The notes: generated from the sequence alone by a model not told the origin. DNA of 64,000 nucleotides from Pseudoponticoccus marisrubri (GCF_001482405.1 NZ_LPXO01000003.1:186001-250000); one strand, 5' to 3'. Positions 52,293 through 61,367 are shown, counted from the first letter of the stretch. Program-made: numbers and translations.

Positions 52293-53177
52293 CTACGCCA
52301 CGATCTCTTTCAGCCAATCCAGAAAGACGGCCAGCCGCCGCAACCCCGAGGCGCGCGTGAGGTAGAGCGCGGTCATCTCGAGCGGCTCGGCGGTGACCTC
52401 GCCGGGGAAGAGCTCGACCAGCCGGCCCGCTTTCAGATCCTCGGCGACCATGAAGTCGGAGAAGCGCGCGATGCCGCAACCGGCGACCACCAGCCGCCGG
52501 ACCGCCTCGCCGTTCGAGGCCTCGACCGCGGCGGGAACCTCGACGGGGCGGTCCATGCCGCGGAACTCCAGCCGGTTGATATGGGCAGGCGCCGAGAAGC
52601 GGACCTGTGCCAGCCGCGCGAGATCACCGGGCACCTCCGGCCATCCCTGCGCGTCGAGATAATGCGGGGCCGCGACAAGCTTCCATGGTGTCCGACCCAA
52701 AGGCCGTTTCAGCAGGTCACTGTCGTCCAACGGTCCAAAGCGAATGGCGACATCAGCATGGGCGCCGATCAGGTCGACCACGTCATCGGTCATGTCGAAT
52801 CGCAGGCGGATCTCGGGATAGCGGGCGCGGAACGCGGGCAGGCGCGGCGCGATGGCGTGCAGCATGAAGGGCACCGGCGCGTTGACCCGCAAGGGGCCGC
52901 GCGGGGTGCGCCCGCTGGTGCCCAGCTCGGCAAGCGCCTCGGCCCGGGCGAGGATGTCGCGCGCGGTGTCCAGGAAATCGCGCCCCTCGGGCGTCATCTC
53001 GATCATCCGCGTCGTGCGGCGCAGAAGCGTCACGCCCAGCTGCTGTTCCAGCCGGCTCACAGTCCGGCTGAGGGTCGAGGGCGCGACCCCCAAGCGCCGG
53101 GACGCCTCGGCAAAGCCGTTATCCTCGACGATCGCGACAAAGGCCGCGAGGTCCCGGGTCTGAGGCAATTCGTGCAT
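52293..53177 (-). CDS. LysR family regulator
   Basis: A 294-residue LysR protein. N-terminal winged HTH (about 6-65: DLAAFVAIVEDNGFAEASRRLGVAPSTLSRTVSRLEQQLG), effector domain following. Start MHELPQTRDLAAF fits the family; longer frames run back into the next gene. Divergent from the MFS gene, which lies 99 bases away, so it likely controls that operon (MFS, 32-aa ORF, aldo/keto reductase, DJ-1). Confidence 0.92.
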   Translation of the reverse strand: MHELPQTRDLAAFVAIVEDNGFAEASRRLGVAPSTLSRTVSRLEQQLGVTLLRRTTRMIEMTPEGRDFLDTARDILARAEALAELGTSGRTPRGPLRVNAPVPFMLHAIAPRLPAFRARYPEIRLRFDMTDDVVDLIGAHADVAIRFGPLDDSDLLKRPLGRTPWKLVAAPHYLDAQGWPEVPGDLARLAQVRFSAPAHINRLEFRGMDRPVEVPAAVEASNGEAVRRLVVAGCGIARFSDFMVAEDLKAGRLVELFPGEVTAEPLEMTALYLTRASGLRRLAVFLDWLKEIVA

Positions 53178-53276
53178 CTTGCGCAACGGCCCTTTCCACA
53201 ATCTTCCATTCACGCAAAGGCTATGGCCTGCCATCTCTCCGGTCGAGACGAAAATTCCGATCCGGAGACCAGACCC

Positions 53277-54455
53277 ATGCCCCTTGCCCTCTGGGCGCTG
53301 ACCATCAGCGCCTTTGCCGTCGGGACGACCGAGTTCGTCATCGTCGGCCTCATCCCCACCATCGCCGCAGATCTCGGCGTCTCGCTGCCCTCTGCCGGGC
53401 TGCTTGTCAGCCTCTACGCGCTTGGCGTCACCATCGGCGCGCCGGTCCTGACCGCGCTGGCCGGCAAGCTGCCGCGCAAGACGCTGCTGCTTGCGCTGCT
53501 GACCCTGTTCATCGCCGGCAATGCCTTTGCCGCGGTCGCCCCGGGCTATGGCAGCCTGATCGCGGCGCGCTTCATCACCGGGCTTGCCCACGGGGTCTTC
53601 TTCGCCATCGCCTCGACCATCGCGACCGATCTGGTCGAGCGCGAGAAGGAGAGTTCGGCCATCGCGACGGTCTTCCTTGGCCTGACGGTCGCGCTTGTCA
53701 CCGGGGTGCCCTTCGGCACCTGGATCGGCCAGACCTTCGGCTGGCAGTCGACCTTCCTTGGGGTTGTCGTCGTCGGCCTGATCGGCCTGATCGCAAGCGC
53801 CGTGCTGGTGCCCAGCACTCTGCGCCGCGGCGCGCCCCCGTCGCTGACGGCGCAGATGCAGGTCCTGACCTCGCCGCGGCTGCTGCTGGTCTACCTGATC
53901 ACGGCGGTGGGCTATGGCGGCAACTTCATCGCCTTCACCTATCTCGCACCGATGCTGACGGATGTGACGGGCCTGTCAGCGGGTGCTGTCAGCCTCGTGA
54001 TCCTGCTCTACGGCGCCTCGGTGGCGGCGGGCAACATCCTTGGCGGCAAGCTGGCCGACCGGATCGGCCCGGTGCCCGCGCTGACGCTTATCTTCGCGGG
54101 GCTCGCGGCCTCTCTCGCAGCCCTTGGTGTCGCGCTCGCCTCGCCGGTCGCAGCGATCGCCGTCGTGGCGGTCTGGGGTGGCTTTGCCTTCGCCAACGTG
54201 CCGCCGCTGCAGAGCTACACCGTCGCCATCGCACGCGAGGTCGCGCCCGGCGCGGTCGACGTGGCCTCGGGCCTCAATATCGGTGCGTTCAACCTCGGCA
54301 TCGCTTTGGGCGCTTGGGCCGGTGGCCTCGTGGTCGATGGCATCGGCCTTGCCGCAACGCCCTTCATCGGCGCCGTGGTCGTCCTCGCCGGCATCGCGCT
54401 GGTCCGGCTGTCCGGCGGCCTGGCCAGGCGCAGTCCCCCGGTCGCCGCCGAGTGA
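53277..54455 (+). CDS. MFS transporter, DHA1 drug efflux type
   Basis: A 392-residue major facilitator with 12 predicted helices. The loop LAGKLPRKTLLL after helix 2 and a second copy (LADRIGPVPAL) fit the DHA1/AraJ group of small-molecule exporters. Start MPLALWALTISAFAVGTTEFVI is typical. First gene after the LysR gene. Likely exports a toxic or signalling compound; substrate not predictable. Confidence 0.87.
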   Translation: MPLALWALTISAFAVGTTEFVIVGLIPTIAADLGVSLPSAGLLVSLYALGVTIGAPVLTALAGKLPRKTLLLALLTLFIAGNAFAAVAPGYGSLIAARFITGLAHGVFFAIASTIATDLVEREKESSAIATVFLGLTVALVTGVPFGTWIGQTFGWQSTFLGVVVVGLIGLIASAVLVPSTLRRGAPPSLTAQMQVLTSPRLLLVYLITAVGYGGNFIAFTYLAPMLTDVTGLSAGAVSLVILLYGASVAAGNILGGKLADRIGPVPALTLIFAGLAASLAALGVALASPVAAIAVVAVWGGFAFANVPPLQSYTVAIAREVAPGAVDVASGLNIGAFNLGIALGAWAGGLVVDGIGLAATPFIGAVVVLAGIALVRLSGGLARRSPPVAAE

Positions 54456-54497
54456 CCGCATCCGCTTCCTCGAACCGAACATGAAAGGAGACGCCTG

Positions 54498-54596
54498 ATG
54501 ACTCAGTTCATCCGCATCCCGCGCCGCGCGGCGTGGAACGATCCCGCCCGGACCGCCGTTCCGACCACCCAAATCGAAAAGGACACCCCGCAATGA
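54498..54596 (+). CDS. Small ORF (32 residues) coupled to aldo/keto reductase
   Basis: ATG 54498 follows AAAGGAG at good spacing and opens MTQFIRIPRRAAWNDPARTA then VPTTQIEKDTPQ. Its TGA overlaps the ATG of the aldo/keto reductase (ATGA at 54593-54596), and the reductase has no clear Shine-Dalgarno of its own. So it probably acts as a leader that delivers ribosomes, with or without a functional peptide. No family known to me. The codon use is normal for the region. Confidence 0.6.
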   Translation: MTQFIRIPRRAAWNDPARTAVPTTQIEKDTPQ

Positions 54597-55417
54597 CGAT
54601 CAAACCCATCGGCCCCGCCGCCATCCCGAATCTCGGCCTCGGCACGTTCAAGATGCCCGAAGGCGAGACGCGCGACATCGTCGCCGCCGCGCTTGCCGAG
54701 GGCTACCGGCATATCGACACCGCGCAGGCCTATGGCAACGAGGAAGAGGTCGGCGCCGGGATTCGCGCCGCGGACGTGCCCCGGGACCAGGTCTTCGTGA
54801 CCACCAAGATCCTGCCCGAGCATTTCGCCGCCGGTGATTTCCGCGCCGCCGCAGAGCGCTCGCTGGCCGCGCTCGACACGGATTACATCGACCTGCTGCT
54901 GCTGCACTGGCCCTCGCGCACGATCCCGCTGTCCGAGACGCTGCCCGTGCTCGACGCGCTCATCGCCGAGGGCAAGGTGCGCTTCGGTGGCGTGTCGAAC
55001 TTCACGATTGCGCAACTGAAAGAGAGCGAGAGCACCCTTGAAGCGCCGCTGGCCGCCAACCAGATCGAGCTTCACCCGTTCCTGGACCAGTCCAAGCTGC
55101 TCGCGCATATGGGCGCGCGCAACATCCCGTTCGAAGCCTATTCGCCGCTCGCCCAGGGCGCGGTGATGGACAACGAGACCCTGAAGGAGATCGCACACGC
55201 GCACGGCACCACGCCGGCCGCCATCTCGGTGGCCTGGCTGCTCGCCAAACCGCTTGGCGTCGCCATCCCCAAGACTGCCAAGACCTCGCGGCTGGCCGGC
55301 AACCTTGCCGCCGCCGAGATCAGCCTCACGGATGACGAGATCGCGCGCATCGACGCCCTCGCGCGCCCGGACGGGCGCATCGTCTCGCCCGACGGGCTGG
55401 CCCCCGACTGGGACTGA
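54593..55417 (+). CDS. Aldo/keto reductase
   Basis: A 274-residue (alpha/beta)8 reductase of the DkgA/DkgB type. Catalytic tetrad residues are visible: Asp and Tyr in HIDTAQAYGNEEE, Lys in VTTKI, His in LLLLHWPS. Family members reduce 2,5-diketogluconate, methylglyoxal and other aldehydes with NADPH. In context with DJ-1 and the MFS efflux gene a role in removing reactive aldehydes is likely. Start overlaps the 32-residue ORF stop. Confidence 0.88.
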   Translation: MTIKPIGPAAIPNLGLGTFKMPEGETRDIVAAALAEGYRHIDTAQAYGNEEEVGAGIRAADVPRDQVFVTTKILPEHFAAGDFRAAAERSLAALDTDYIDLLLLHWPSRTIPLSETLPVLDALIAEGKVRFGGVSNFTIAQLKESESTLEAPLAANQIELHPFLDQSKLLAHMGARNIPFEAYSPLAQGAVMDNETLKEIAHAHGTTPAAISVAWLLAKPLGVAIPKTAKTSRLAGNLAAAEISLTDDEIARIDALARPDGRIVSPDGLAPDWD

Positions 55418-55448
55418 CACACACGCCTGAAGACAAGGAGACACAGAC

Positions 55449-56120
55449 ATGTCGAAGATCCTCATTCTCTCCACCGCCCATGCCGCCCTCGGCGAGACGG
55501 GCAACAAGACCGGCGTCTGGCTCGAGGAGCTGGCCGCCCCCTATTACGCGCTGAAGGATGCCGGTCACGACATCACTGTTGCGACAATCGGTGGCGCGCC
55601 CATCCCCGTGGACCCGAACTCGGAACCGCAGGGCGACGGCGCCGATGCCCGTTTCAAGAAGGACGCGGCCGCCATGGCGCTGCTCGAGGCGCCCGCATCG
55701 CTCGCCGACCAAGACCCAGGCGATTTCGACGCGGTCTTCATCCCCGGTGGCCATGGCGCAGTCTGGGACCTCGCCTCTTCCGACGAGGTCGCGCAGTTCC
55801 TGTCGGCCGCCTGGGAGCAGGGCAAGGTGCTCGCCTCGGTCTGCCACGGCCCGGCCGCCTTCGTCGGCGTCGAGGTGGGTGGGGAACCGCTCGTGAAGGG
55901 ACGCAAGGTCTCGGCCTTCACCGACAGCGAAGAGAAGGGCACCGGCCTCGACACCGTCGTCCCCTTCCTCCTGGAGACCCGCCTGCGCGCGCTTGGCGCC
56001 GACTTCCAACCGGGCCCCGACATGGAACCGAAAGCCGTCCAGGACGGCCGCCTCATCACCGGCCAGAACCCGATGTCCTCCGACAAGGTGGCCGAGTTGC
56101 TGATCGCTCAACTCGCCTGA
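55449..56120 (+). CDS. DJ-1/PfpI family protein (Hsp31/glyoxalase III type)
   Basis: A 223-residue class I glutamine amidotransferase-like protein. The nucleophile Cys is in the elbow ASVCHGPAAF and the acid partner Glu in GVWLEELAAPYYAL. This layout is of the Hsp31/YhbO-like branch, members of which are chaperones, glyoxalases (methylglyoxal to lactate) or deglycases. AAGGAGAC precedes the ATG. Follows the aldo/keto reductase by 31 bases: same operon. Confidence 0.85.
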   Translation: MSKILILSTAHAALGETGNKTGVWLEELAAPYYALKDAGHDITVATIGGAPIPVDPNSEPQGDGADARFKKDAAAMALLEAPASLADQDPGDFDAVFIPGGHGAVWDLASSDEVAQFLSAAWEQGKVLASVCHGPAAFVGVEVGGEPLVKGRKVSAFTDSEEKGTGLDTVVPFLLETRLRALGADFQPGPDMEPKAVQDGRLITGQNPMSSDKVAELLIAQLA

Positions 56121-56546
56121 GCCGCGCGCAGTGCCAGCCCGGCGGGGACCCCGCGGGGCTGGCGTGATCGGGCTGCATGACATGGTGTAAAGGCGTGTTG
56201 GATCTTGCAGACCTGCAGCGGTCCAACATGGGTCATCCGGCATAAAAGCTGGCACATTTTTTGATTAATAGCGAAACGTTTTCGTGGCACTCAGCGACGT
56301 TGCGAGAGCCGGTAACCCTGCCGCCAGCCATCCCCAGAAAAATGCGACGAGTTGTCAAGCGATGTGGCCATCTCGGCGATTGGCAACTGCGTCGGAATGT
56401 CGTTTCGAAGCTGCCGCCAACTTCTAAAAGCAGAAGGCGATACAACCGGAAGAAACTTGCAACCGAAACCGGGTTCTAAACGCGACGTTGTGGACGCCTT
56501 CGACGAGCCGTGCCGGCCCGGGCGGCATGGCCCGGGCCCGTGACGC
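56121..56546. other. Gap between the DJ-1 operon and kdgD
   Basis: About 425 bases of lower GC than the surroundings. I see no gene with start site and conserved motif; the small open frames (for example 56261-56479) look random. It marks the right border of the possibly acquired segment 46.1-56.5 kb. Confidence 0.5.
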
Positions 56547-57452
56547 TCAGTCGTAGCCCTGCATCAGCTCCTGCATCAGGCCGCGTTCCTCTTCGGTCAG
56601 GTCGGTCAGCGGGGTGCGGACGGGGCCGGTGTCGAAGCCGCGCAGGTTGACGCCGGCCTTGATGGCCGAGACGGCATAGCCGGTTCCGCGGTCGCGGATG
56701 CGGGCGAAGGGGTAGTAGAAATCGCGCAGCATCTGTTCGCAGGTGGCATCGTCGCCCGCCACGAAGGCCGCGTGGAATTTCAGCGCGGTTTTCGGCACGA
56801 AGTTGAACACGGCCGAGGAATAGGTGTCGACGCCCGCGCCGCGGAAGGCCTGGGCAAAGAGCTCATGCGTGGGCATGCCGCCGATATAGGCCAGCCGGTC
56901 GCCGTTCTGCACGGTGATGCGCTTGACCGTGTCGATATCGCCGGTGCCGTCCTTGAAGCCGATCAGGTTGGGGCAATCCTCGGCCAGCCGGCTCAGCGTC
57001 TCGGCGGTGACCACGGACTGGCCGCGATTGTAGACGATCACCCCCATGCGGGTGGACTGGCAGACGCGGCGGATATGCGCCTCGATCCCGGCCTGCGGCG
57101 CGCCGATCAGGTAATGCGGCAAAAGCAGGATGCCGTCGCCGCCCGCAGCCTCGATCCCCTGTGCCATGTCGATGGCCATGCGGGTGCCGTAGCCGCAGCC
57201 GGCGATGATCGGATCGTTCGGCTGGGCGGACTTGGCGGTGCGCACCACGGCGACCACCTCGTCCGGGGTGAGCGAGAACAGCTCGCCCGTGCCGCCGGCC
57301 ACGATCAGCCCCGCCACCGGGGTCTGCGAGAGCCATTCCAGATGCGCCGAGAAGGCGGCCGCGTTGAAGCGGTCTTCGGCGTCGAAGGGCGTGACGGGAA
57401 AGGAGAGCAGGCCGGAGCGGATGATCTCGCGCAGGTCGGTGGGGGCGATCAT
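56547..57452 (-). CDS. kdgD: 5-dehydro-4-deoxyglucarate dehydratase
   Basis: A 301-residue member of the dihydrodipicolinate synthase fold. The GGTGE carboxylate loop (AGGTGELFSLT), the Tyr in VIVYNRGQ and the Schiff-base Lys in IGFKDGTGDI are present. The arrangement after the Lys and the context (uronate dehydrogenase next door) fit KdgD, which dehydrates and decarboxylates 5-keto-4-deoxyglucarate to alpha-ketoglutarate semialdehyde. Start chosen at MIAPTDLREII; the long upstream frame runs into the next gene. Confidence 0.9.
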   Translation of the reverse strand: MIAPTDLREIIRSGLLSFPVTPFDAEDRFNAAAFSAHLEWLSQTPVAGLIVAGGTGELFSLTPDEVVAVVRTAKSAQPNDPIIAGCGYGTRMAIDMAQGIEAAGGDGILLLPHYLIGAPQAGIEAHIRRVCQSTRMGVIVYNRGQSVVTAETLSRLAEDCPNLIGFKDGTGDIDTVKRITVQNGDRLAYIGGMPTHELFAQAFRGAGVDTYSSAVFNFVPKTALKFHAAFVAGDDATCEQMLRDFYYPFARIRDRGTGYAVSAIKAGVNLRGFDTGPVRTPLTDLTEEERGLMQELMQGYD

Positions 57453-57474
57453 GGGGGTGCCTCGTATCGGTCGG

Positions 57475-58269
57475 TCAGGATTCGTGGATCGGCTCGACGG
57501 TGAAGCCACCGCCTTGGTAGACGGCGTTCGGGTCGTCGCGGCCGGGTTTCTCCTGCGTTCGGTCCAGCTCGGCGCGGAAGCTCTCGGCATTGTCCTGCGG
57601 CTGCCAGCCCAGCCAGTCGACCTGGCCGTTGTCCCAGAAACTGCTGCTGTTGGCCGAGGCGCCGTAGATCACCGGGCAGCCCAGCCGCGGCACGTCGAAG
57701 ACCCGCTCGATCAGGCGCACGAAATCGTCCTGCGACAGCCAGGTCGACAGCATGCGATGGTTCTTGGGGGCCGGAAAGCACGAGCCGATCCGCACGATCG
57801 CGGTCTCCTGTCCGAACTTGTCGTGATAGGCGCTGGCGATCGCCTCGCCAAAGACCTTGGACACGCCATACAGCCCGTCGGGCCGCGGCGGCACGGTGTT
57901 GTCGATGCGCTGGTCCTGCCTGTAGAAGCCGATCGCGTGGTTCGACGAGGCGAAGACGATGCGCGGGTGGCCGTGCTTGCGCGCTGCCTCGTAGAGGTTG
58001 AAGACCCCGTCGATATTGGCGTTGCGGATCACGTCCCATGTGCCCTCGACGCTCTTGCCGCCGAAATGCACGATGCCGTCGCAGCCCGCGACGATGTTCT
58101 CGACCGCTTCCTTGTCGCCCAGGTCGCAGGGCATGATCTCTTCGTTGGGGCCGGGGGCGCCCATGTCGCCCTGGTCCGACAGGCGGATCGTGTCGGCCAT
58201 GTGGGCCAGCCGCGTGCGCATGACGCTGCCAAGGCCGCCGGCGGCGCCGGTGATGAGTAGACGCTTCAT
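57475..58269 (-). CDS. udh: Uronate dehydrogenase
   Basis: A 264-residue SDR of the extended-like Udh group: NAD loop TGAAGGLGSVMR at the N-terminus, FASSNHAIGFY with catalytic Ser, and LYGVSKVFGE with Tyr/Lys. The sequence agrees along its length with the uronate dehydrogenases of Agrobacterium and Pseudomonas, which oxidise galacturonate or glucuronate to aldarolactone with NAD+. Start overlaps the upstream hydrolase stop by 4 bases. Second gene in a five-gene operon. Confidence 0.92.
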   Translation of the reverse strand: MKRLLITGAAGGLGSVMRTRLAHMADTIRLSDQGDMGAPGPNEEIMPCDLGDKEAVENIVAGCDGIVHFGGKSVEGTWDVIRNANIDGVFNLYEAARKHGHPRIVFASSNHAIGFYRQDQRIDNTVPPRPDGLYGVSKVFGEAIASAYHDKFGQETAIVRIGSCFPAPKNHRMLSTWLSQDDFVRLIERVFDVPRLGCPVIYGASANSSSFWDNGQVDWLGWQPQDNAESFRAELDRTQEKPGRDDPNAVYQGGGFTVEPIHES

Positions 58270-59180
58270 GAAATCGCTCCCAGTCGTGTGGTGGTGTCGG
58301 GAAAGGCCCGGTGGGCGAGGAAGTCCAGCAGCCGGCCCCGCGTGCCCGGGGCCTCGCCGTGATGGGCCAGTTCTGTCGCGTGGATCTCCAGCGCGCCCTG
58401 CGGGCCATAGGCGGCGCGCAGACGCTCCAGCGCCGGGCGGACCGCCTCGGGCGGGCAGAGCCGGTCCCCCAGGTTGACGCCCACGTAGTGCGGGCGTGGC
58501 GCGACCAACGCGGCCACGTCGCCGATCTCGGCCTGTTGCAGCAGGCCCGGCACGGTCAGGTAGAGCCCGTGGCGGTCATGCGCACCGTTGGCGATCATCG
58601 GACCCATGTCGGCGAGGATCGAGTGATGCGCCGCGGCGGCGAGGCGCTTGTCCAGCGCGGCCAGCCAGAAGGCCAGCGCGCCGCCCATGGAGACGCCGAA
58701 CGCGGCGATGCGGGCAGCGTCGACCCTCGGATGCGCGGCCAGCCAGGACAGGGCCTGCTGCTGCTCGGCCAGCATCCGGCCGAAGAGCGGGCGGCCCTGC
58801 CAGAGCCCGGCCTTGGCCAGCGCGTCCAGCGGGCCCTCGGCCCGGCGGCTGCCGAAGCCCGGCATGTCGATGCACAGCACCGCCACGCCGCTCGCGGCCA
58901 GATCGGGGCCGATCGGCCCATCGGTCCAGCGCGCGCCGGCCATCATCTCGCGCCGGCCGAGGTCGAACTCGCCGCCATGCGCATGGCAGTAGAGCAGTGC
59001 CGGAAAGCCCCCGGGCGGCGGCGGGGTTTCGAGCCACAGCAGGCTGGCGGGCAGGGGGCCCAGCATCAGCTCCTGCACCGTGCCGGCCTCGACCCGGCGC
59101 TCGGCGCGCAGCGCGGCGGTCGGGGCCGGGCCTGGGACGGGCAGGGCCAGCCCCTTGCGCAGGCGGGTGGCGAGATCCAT
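58266..59180 (-). CDS. Alpha/beta hydrolase (dienelactone or acetyl-xylan esterase type)
   Basis: A 304-residue alpha/beta hydrolase. The nucleophile elbow GVSMGGA, oxyanion HAHGGEFD and catalytic His in ELAHHGEAPG are visible, with a lid insert. It resembles serine esterases of the dienelactone/acetyl-xylan group. Wedged between uronate dehydrogenase and an enolase-superfamily gene with overlap of one base on the upstream side, so cotranscribed. It could remove an acyl group from a pectin- or hemicellulose-derived sugar, or open a lactone. Confidence 0.75.
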   Translation of the reverse strand: MDLATRLRKGLALPVPGPAPTAALRAERRVEAGTVQELMLGPLPASLLWLETPPPPGGFPALLYCHAHGGEFDLGRREMMAGARWTDGPIGPDLAASGVAVLCIDMPGFGSRRAEGPLDALAKAGLWQGRPLFGRMLAEQQQALSWLAAHPRVDAARIAAFGVSMGGALAFWLAALDKRLAAAAHHSILADMGPMIANGAHDRHGLYLTVPGLLQQAEIGDVAALVAPRPHYVGVNLGDRLCPPEAVRPALERLRAAYGPQGALEIHATELAHHGEAPGTRGRLLDFLAHRAFPDTTTRLGAIS

Positions 59181-60358
59181 CAGCAATACCCCGTCGAGCC
59201 GTCGGGCCGGATGGGCAGCTTGCGCTCCCAATGCACGTAGCGGTCAGTCTGCAGGTAGTCCTCGTCGATCTCGACGCCCCAGCCGGGGCGGTCGGGGCGC
59301 AGCTGCAGGTGGCCGTCCACCGGCAGGTAGGGATCCTTGACATAGCGCGTGCCGCCATCGTCGGGCTGCATCCCGTCGCCGTTATAGGCCGCGCCATGCG
59401 GCAGGCGGTATTCAAGGATCTTGAAATTGGGGCAGGCGGCGGCGAAATGCAGGTTCACGGCGGTGGCCAGCGGCCCCATGGGGTTGTGCGGCGCCACGGG
59501 GACGTAGAACGCCTCGGCCAGCGCGGCGATCTTGCGCATCTCCAGCAGCCCGCCCACGACGCAGATGTCGGGCTGCACGATATCGGCGCCGCCGGCCTGC
59601 AGCAGGCGCAGGAACTCGAAGCGGGAATAGAGGCTCTCGCCCGTCGCCAGCGGCACCGAGAGCTGGGCTTTCAGCGCGCCCCAGGCCTCGATATTCTCGG
59701 GGCGCATAGGTTCCTCGTAGAACAGCGGATGGTGCGGGGCCAGCACGTTGCCCAGCTGCGCCGCCTGCCACGGCTCGAACAGCTTGGCATGCGCGTCATA
59801 GGCGAACTCGAACTCCGGGCAGATCGCGTGCAGCACCTCGACCCAGTCGCCCGTGGCCTTCAGCACGCGGCCCCAGGGCTCGGCATGGATGTCGGCGCGG
59901 AAGGGCGACAGTTTGAAGGCGGTGAAGCCATGGGCCTCGTGCTGGACCTTGCAGAAATCGCGCACCTCTTCCGGCTCGGGCGCGGAATAGACGCCCAGGT
60001 AGACCCGCACCCGGTCGCGCACGGAGCCGCCCAGCAGCTGGTAGACCGGCACGTCCAGCGCCTTGGCCGAGATGTCCCACAGCGCGTGGTCGATCGCCGA
60101 GATCGCCGCCAGCCCCAGCGCGCCGGGCGGAAAGCGCTGCAATTGCAGAAGCTTCAGCAGGATGCGCTCGATCCGGCGGGGATCCTCGTCAGCGATCTGG
60201 CCAAACAGATAATCGAGCAGCGGCGGCAGGGCGCGGTCGGGGCCGTGATTGTAGCACTCGCCCCAGCCGGTGATCCCGGCATCGGTGTCCAGCGCCACGA
60301 TCACCCGCGGGCGGTCGCGGTCGCGGGTCATGTAGCTGCGCAGGCCGGTCAATCTCAT
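59180..60358 (-). CDS. Enolase-superfamily sugar-acid dehydratase or aldarolactone cycloisomerase
   Basis: A 392-residue mandelate racemase/muconate lactonizing enzyme family protein close in pattern to D-galactonate dehydratase. Metal ligand blocks AYDAHAKLFEP, FYEEPMRPEN and ATGESLYSRFEF, then VVGGLLEMRKIA and the general acid/base His in APHNPMG. The C-terminal PGWGVEIDEDYL is typical. In a Udh-KdgD operon the likely role is dehydration of galactarate/glucarate or cycloisomerisation of the galactarolactone, as by the Agrobacterium cycloisomerase. Start MRLTGLRSYMTRDRDRP. Confidence 0.8.
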   Translation of the reverse strand: MRLTGLRSYMTRDRDRPRVIVALDTDAGITGWGECYNHGPDRALPPLLDYLFGQIADEDPRRIERILLKLLQLQRFPPGALGLAAISAIDHALWDISAKALDVPVYQLLGGSVRDRVRVYLGVYSAPEPEEVRDFCKVQHEAHGFTAFKLSPFRADIHAEPWGRVLKATGDWVEVLHAICPEFEFAYDAHAKLFEPWQAAQLGNVLAPHHPLFYEEPMRPENIEAWGALKAQLSVPLATGESLYSRFEFLRLLQAGGADIVQPDICVVGGLLEMRKIAALAEAFYVPVAPHNPMGPLATAVNLHFAAACPNFKILEYRLPHGAAYNGDGMQPDDGGTRYVKDPYLPVDGHLQLRPDRPGWGVEIDEDYLQTDRYVHWERKLPIRPDGSTGYC

Positions 60359-60402
60359 CGGTGAAAATCCATCTGTCGTCTGCCCGTCGGGCGATAGGAG
60401 GC

Positions 60403-61281
60403 TCAGCCGCCGAAGCGCCATTGCGGCACGCCCTGCGCGCCGGTGCCGGTGATCGCGAACAGCCCGCCCGCCTGCGGCTGCGCCGCCAGGTCGGCGCCCG
60501 CGCCGATCGAGGTCAGGTACAGCGTCTTGAGGTCGGGGCCGCCGAACATCGGCTTGGAAGGGCGCTCGACCGGCACGTCGATGGTCATGTCCAGCTTGCC
60601 GTCGGGCGTGATGCGGTAGACCTGCCCGCCCGAGACGCCGGCCATCCAGTAGCACCCATCGGCATCCACCGTGCCGCCATCGGGGCGGCCCTTGACCGAC
60701 CGGGTGTCGAAAAAGACCCGCTCGCCATGCGGGGTGCCGGTGTCGAGGTCGTAATCGGCGGCCCAGACCGTGCGCACCGCGGCGTTGGAATCCGAGTAGT
60801 ACATGATCGTGCCGTCGGGCGAGAAGGCCTGCCCGTTGGTGGTGTAGATCCCGTCCTTCCACGGCGTGACGTTGAAATCTGTGTCCAGCCGGTAGAAGCG
60901 GCCCATCGGCTCGGGCTCCCCCCCATCCTTCATCGTGCCGGCCCAGAAGCGGCCGCGCGCATCGGTTGTGCCGTCGTTGAAGCGGTTCTCGGGCAGGTGC
61001 GCCTCGGGGTCTGACAACGGCTCACGCCTGCCGCTGTCCCAATCGTAGAGCCAAAAGCCCGACTTGCAGGCCAGCACCATGCCGCCGGTCTCGCGCAGGG
61101 CAAGGCATCCGACAGGCTCGCCGAATTCCTGTGAGGTGTTCTCTCCACTGGCGGGGTCGAAGCGGTGAAGCAGCCCGGCCGGGATGTCCAGCCACCACAA
61201 TACGCCCGCGCGCTCGTCCCAGATGGCGCCTTCGCCGACCTGGCTGTGACTGTCCACAACGCATTGAATTTCGAGTGCCAT
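60403..61281 (-). CDS. SMP-30/gluconolactonase family lactonase
   Basis: A 292-residue six-bladed beta propeller. Metal ligands are visible: Glu in QVGEGAIWDER, Asn in TTNGQAFSPDG and Asp in GRPDGGTVDADG. It hydrolyses sugar lactones, here most likely the aldarolactone produced by uronate dehydrogenase. ATG 61281 follows GGGAGA; a start 9 residues earlier is possible. First gene of the minus-strand uronate operon, facing the ABC operon over a 181-base gap. Confidence 0.88.
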   Translation of the reverse strand: MALEIQCVVDSHSQVGEGAIWDERAGVLWWLDIPAGLLHRFDPASGENTSQEFGEPVGCLALRETGGMVLACKSGFWLYDWDSGRREPLSDPEAHLPENRFNDGTTDARGRFWAGTMKDGGEPEPMGRFYRLDTDFNVTPWKDGIYTTNGQAFSPDGTIMYYSDSNAAVRTVWAADYDLDTGTPHGERVFFDTRSVKGRPDGGTVDADGCYWMAGVSGGQVYRITPDGKLDMTIDVPVERPSKPMFGGPDLKTLYLTSIGAGADLAAQPQAGGLFAITGTGAQGVPQWRFGG

Positions 61282-61353
61282 GACATGTGTCTCCCGACCG
61301 GTGTGCATTCTGCCTCCCGCCTATGGGAGGGGCTGCACGCGGTCAAGTCATCA

Positions 61354-61367
61354 TACGAATTTACGTA
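61354..61367. promoter_or_regulatory. Possible operator in the divergent uronate region
   Basis: TACGAATTTACGTA, TACG/CGTA arms around six bases, in the AT-rich middle of the gap between the lactonase and ABC binding-protein genes. A site for a GntR- or IclR-type uronate regulator is expected here, but the palindrome is short; treat as a candidate only. Confidence 0.3.

Noticed and set aside
56261-56479. 72-codon frame in the gap before kdgD
   Set aside because: No start site, no motif, and basic random composition.
61354-61367. Strong operator claim for TACGAATTTACGTA
   Set aside because: Only 4-bp arms; kept as a weak candidate feature but not as a finding.
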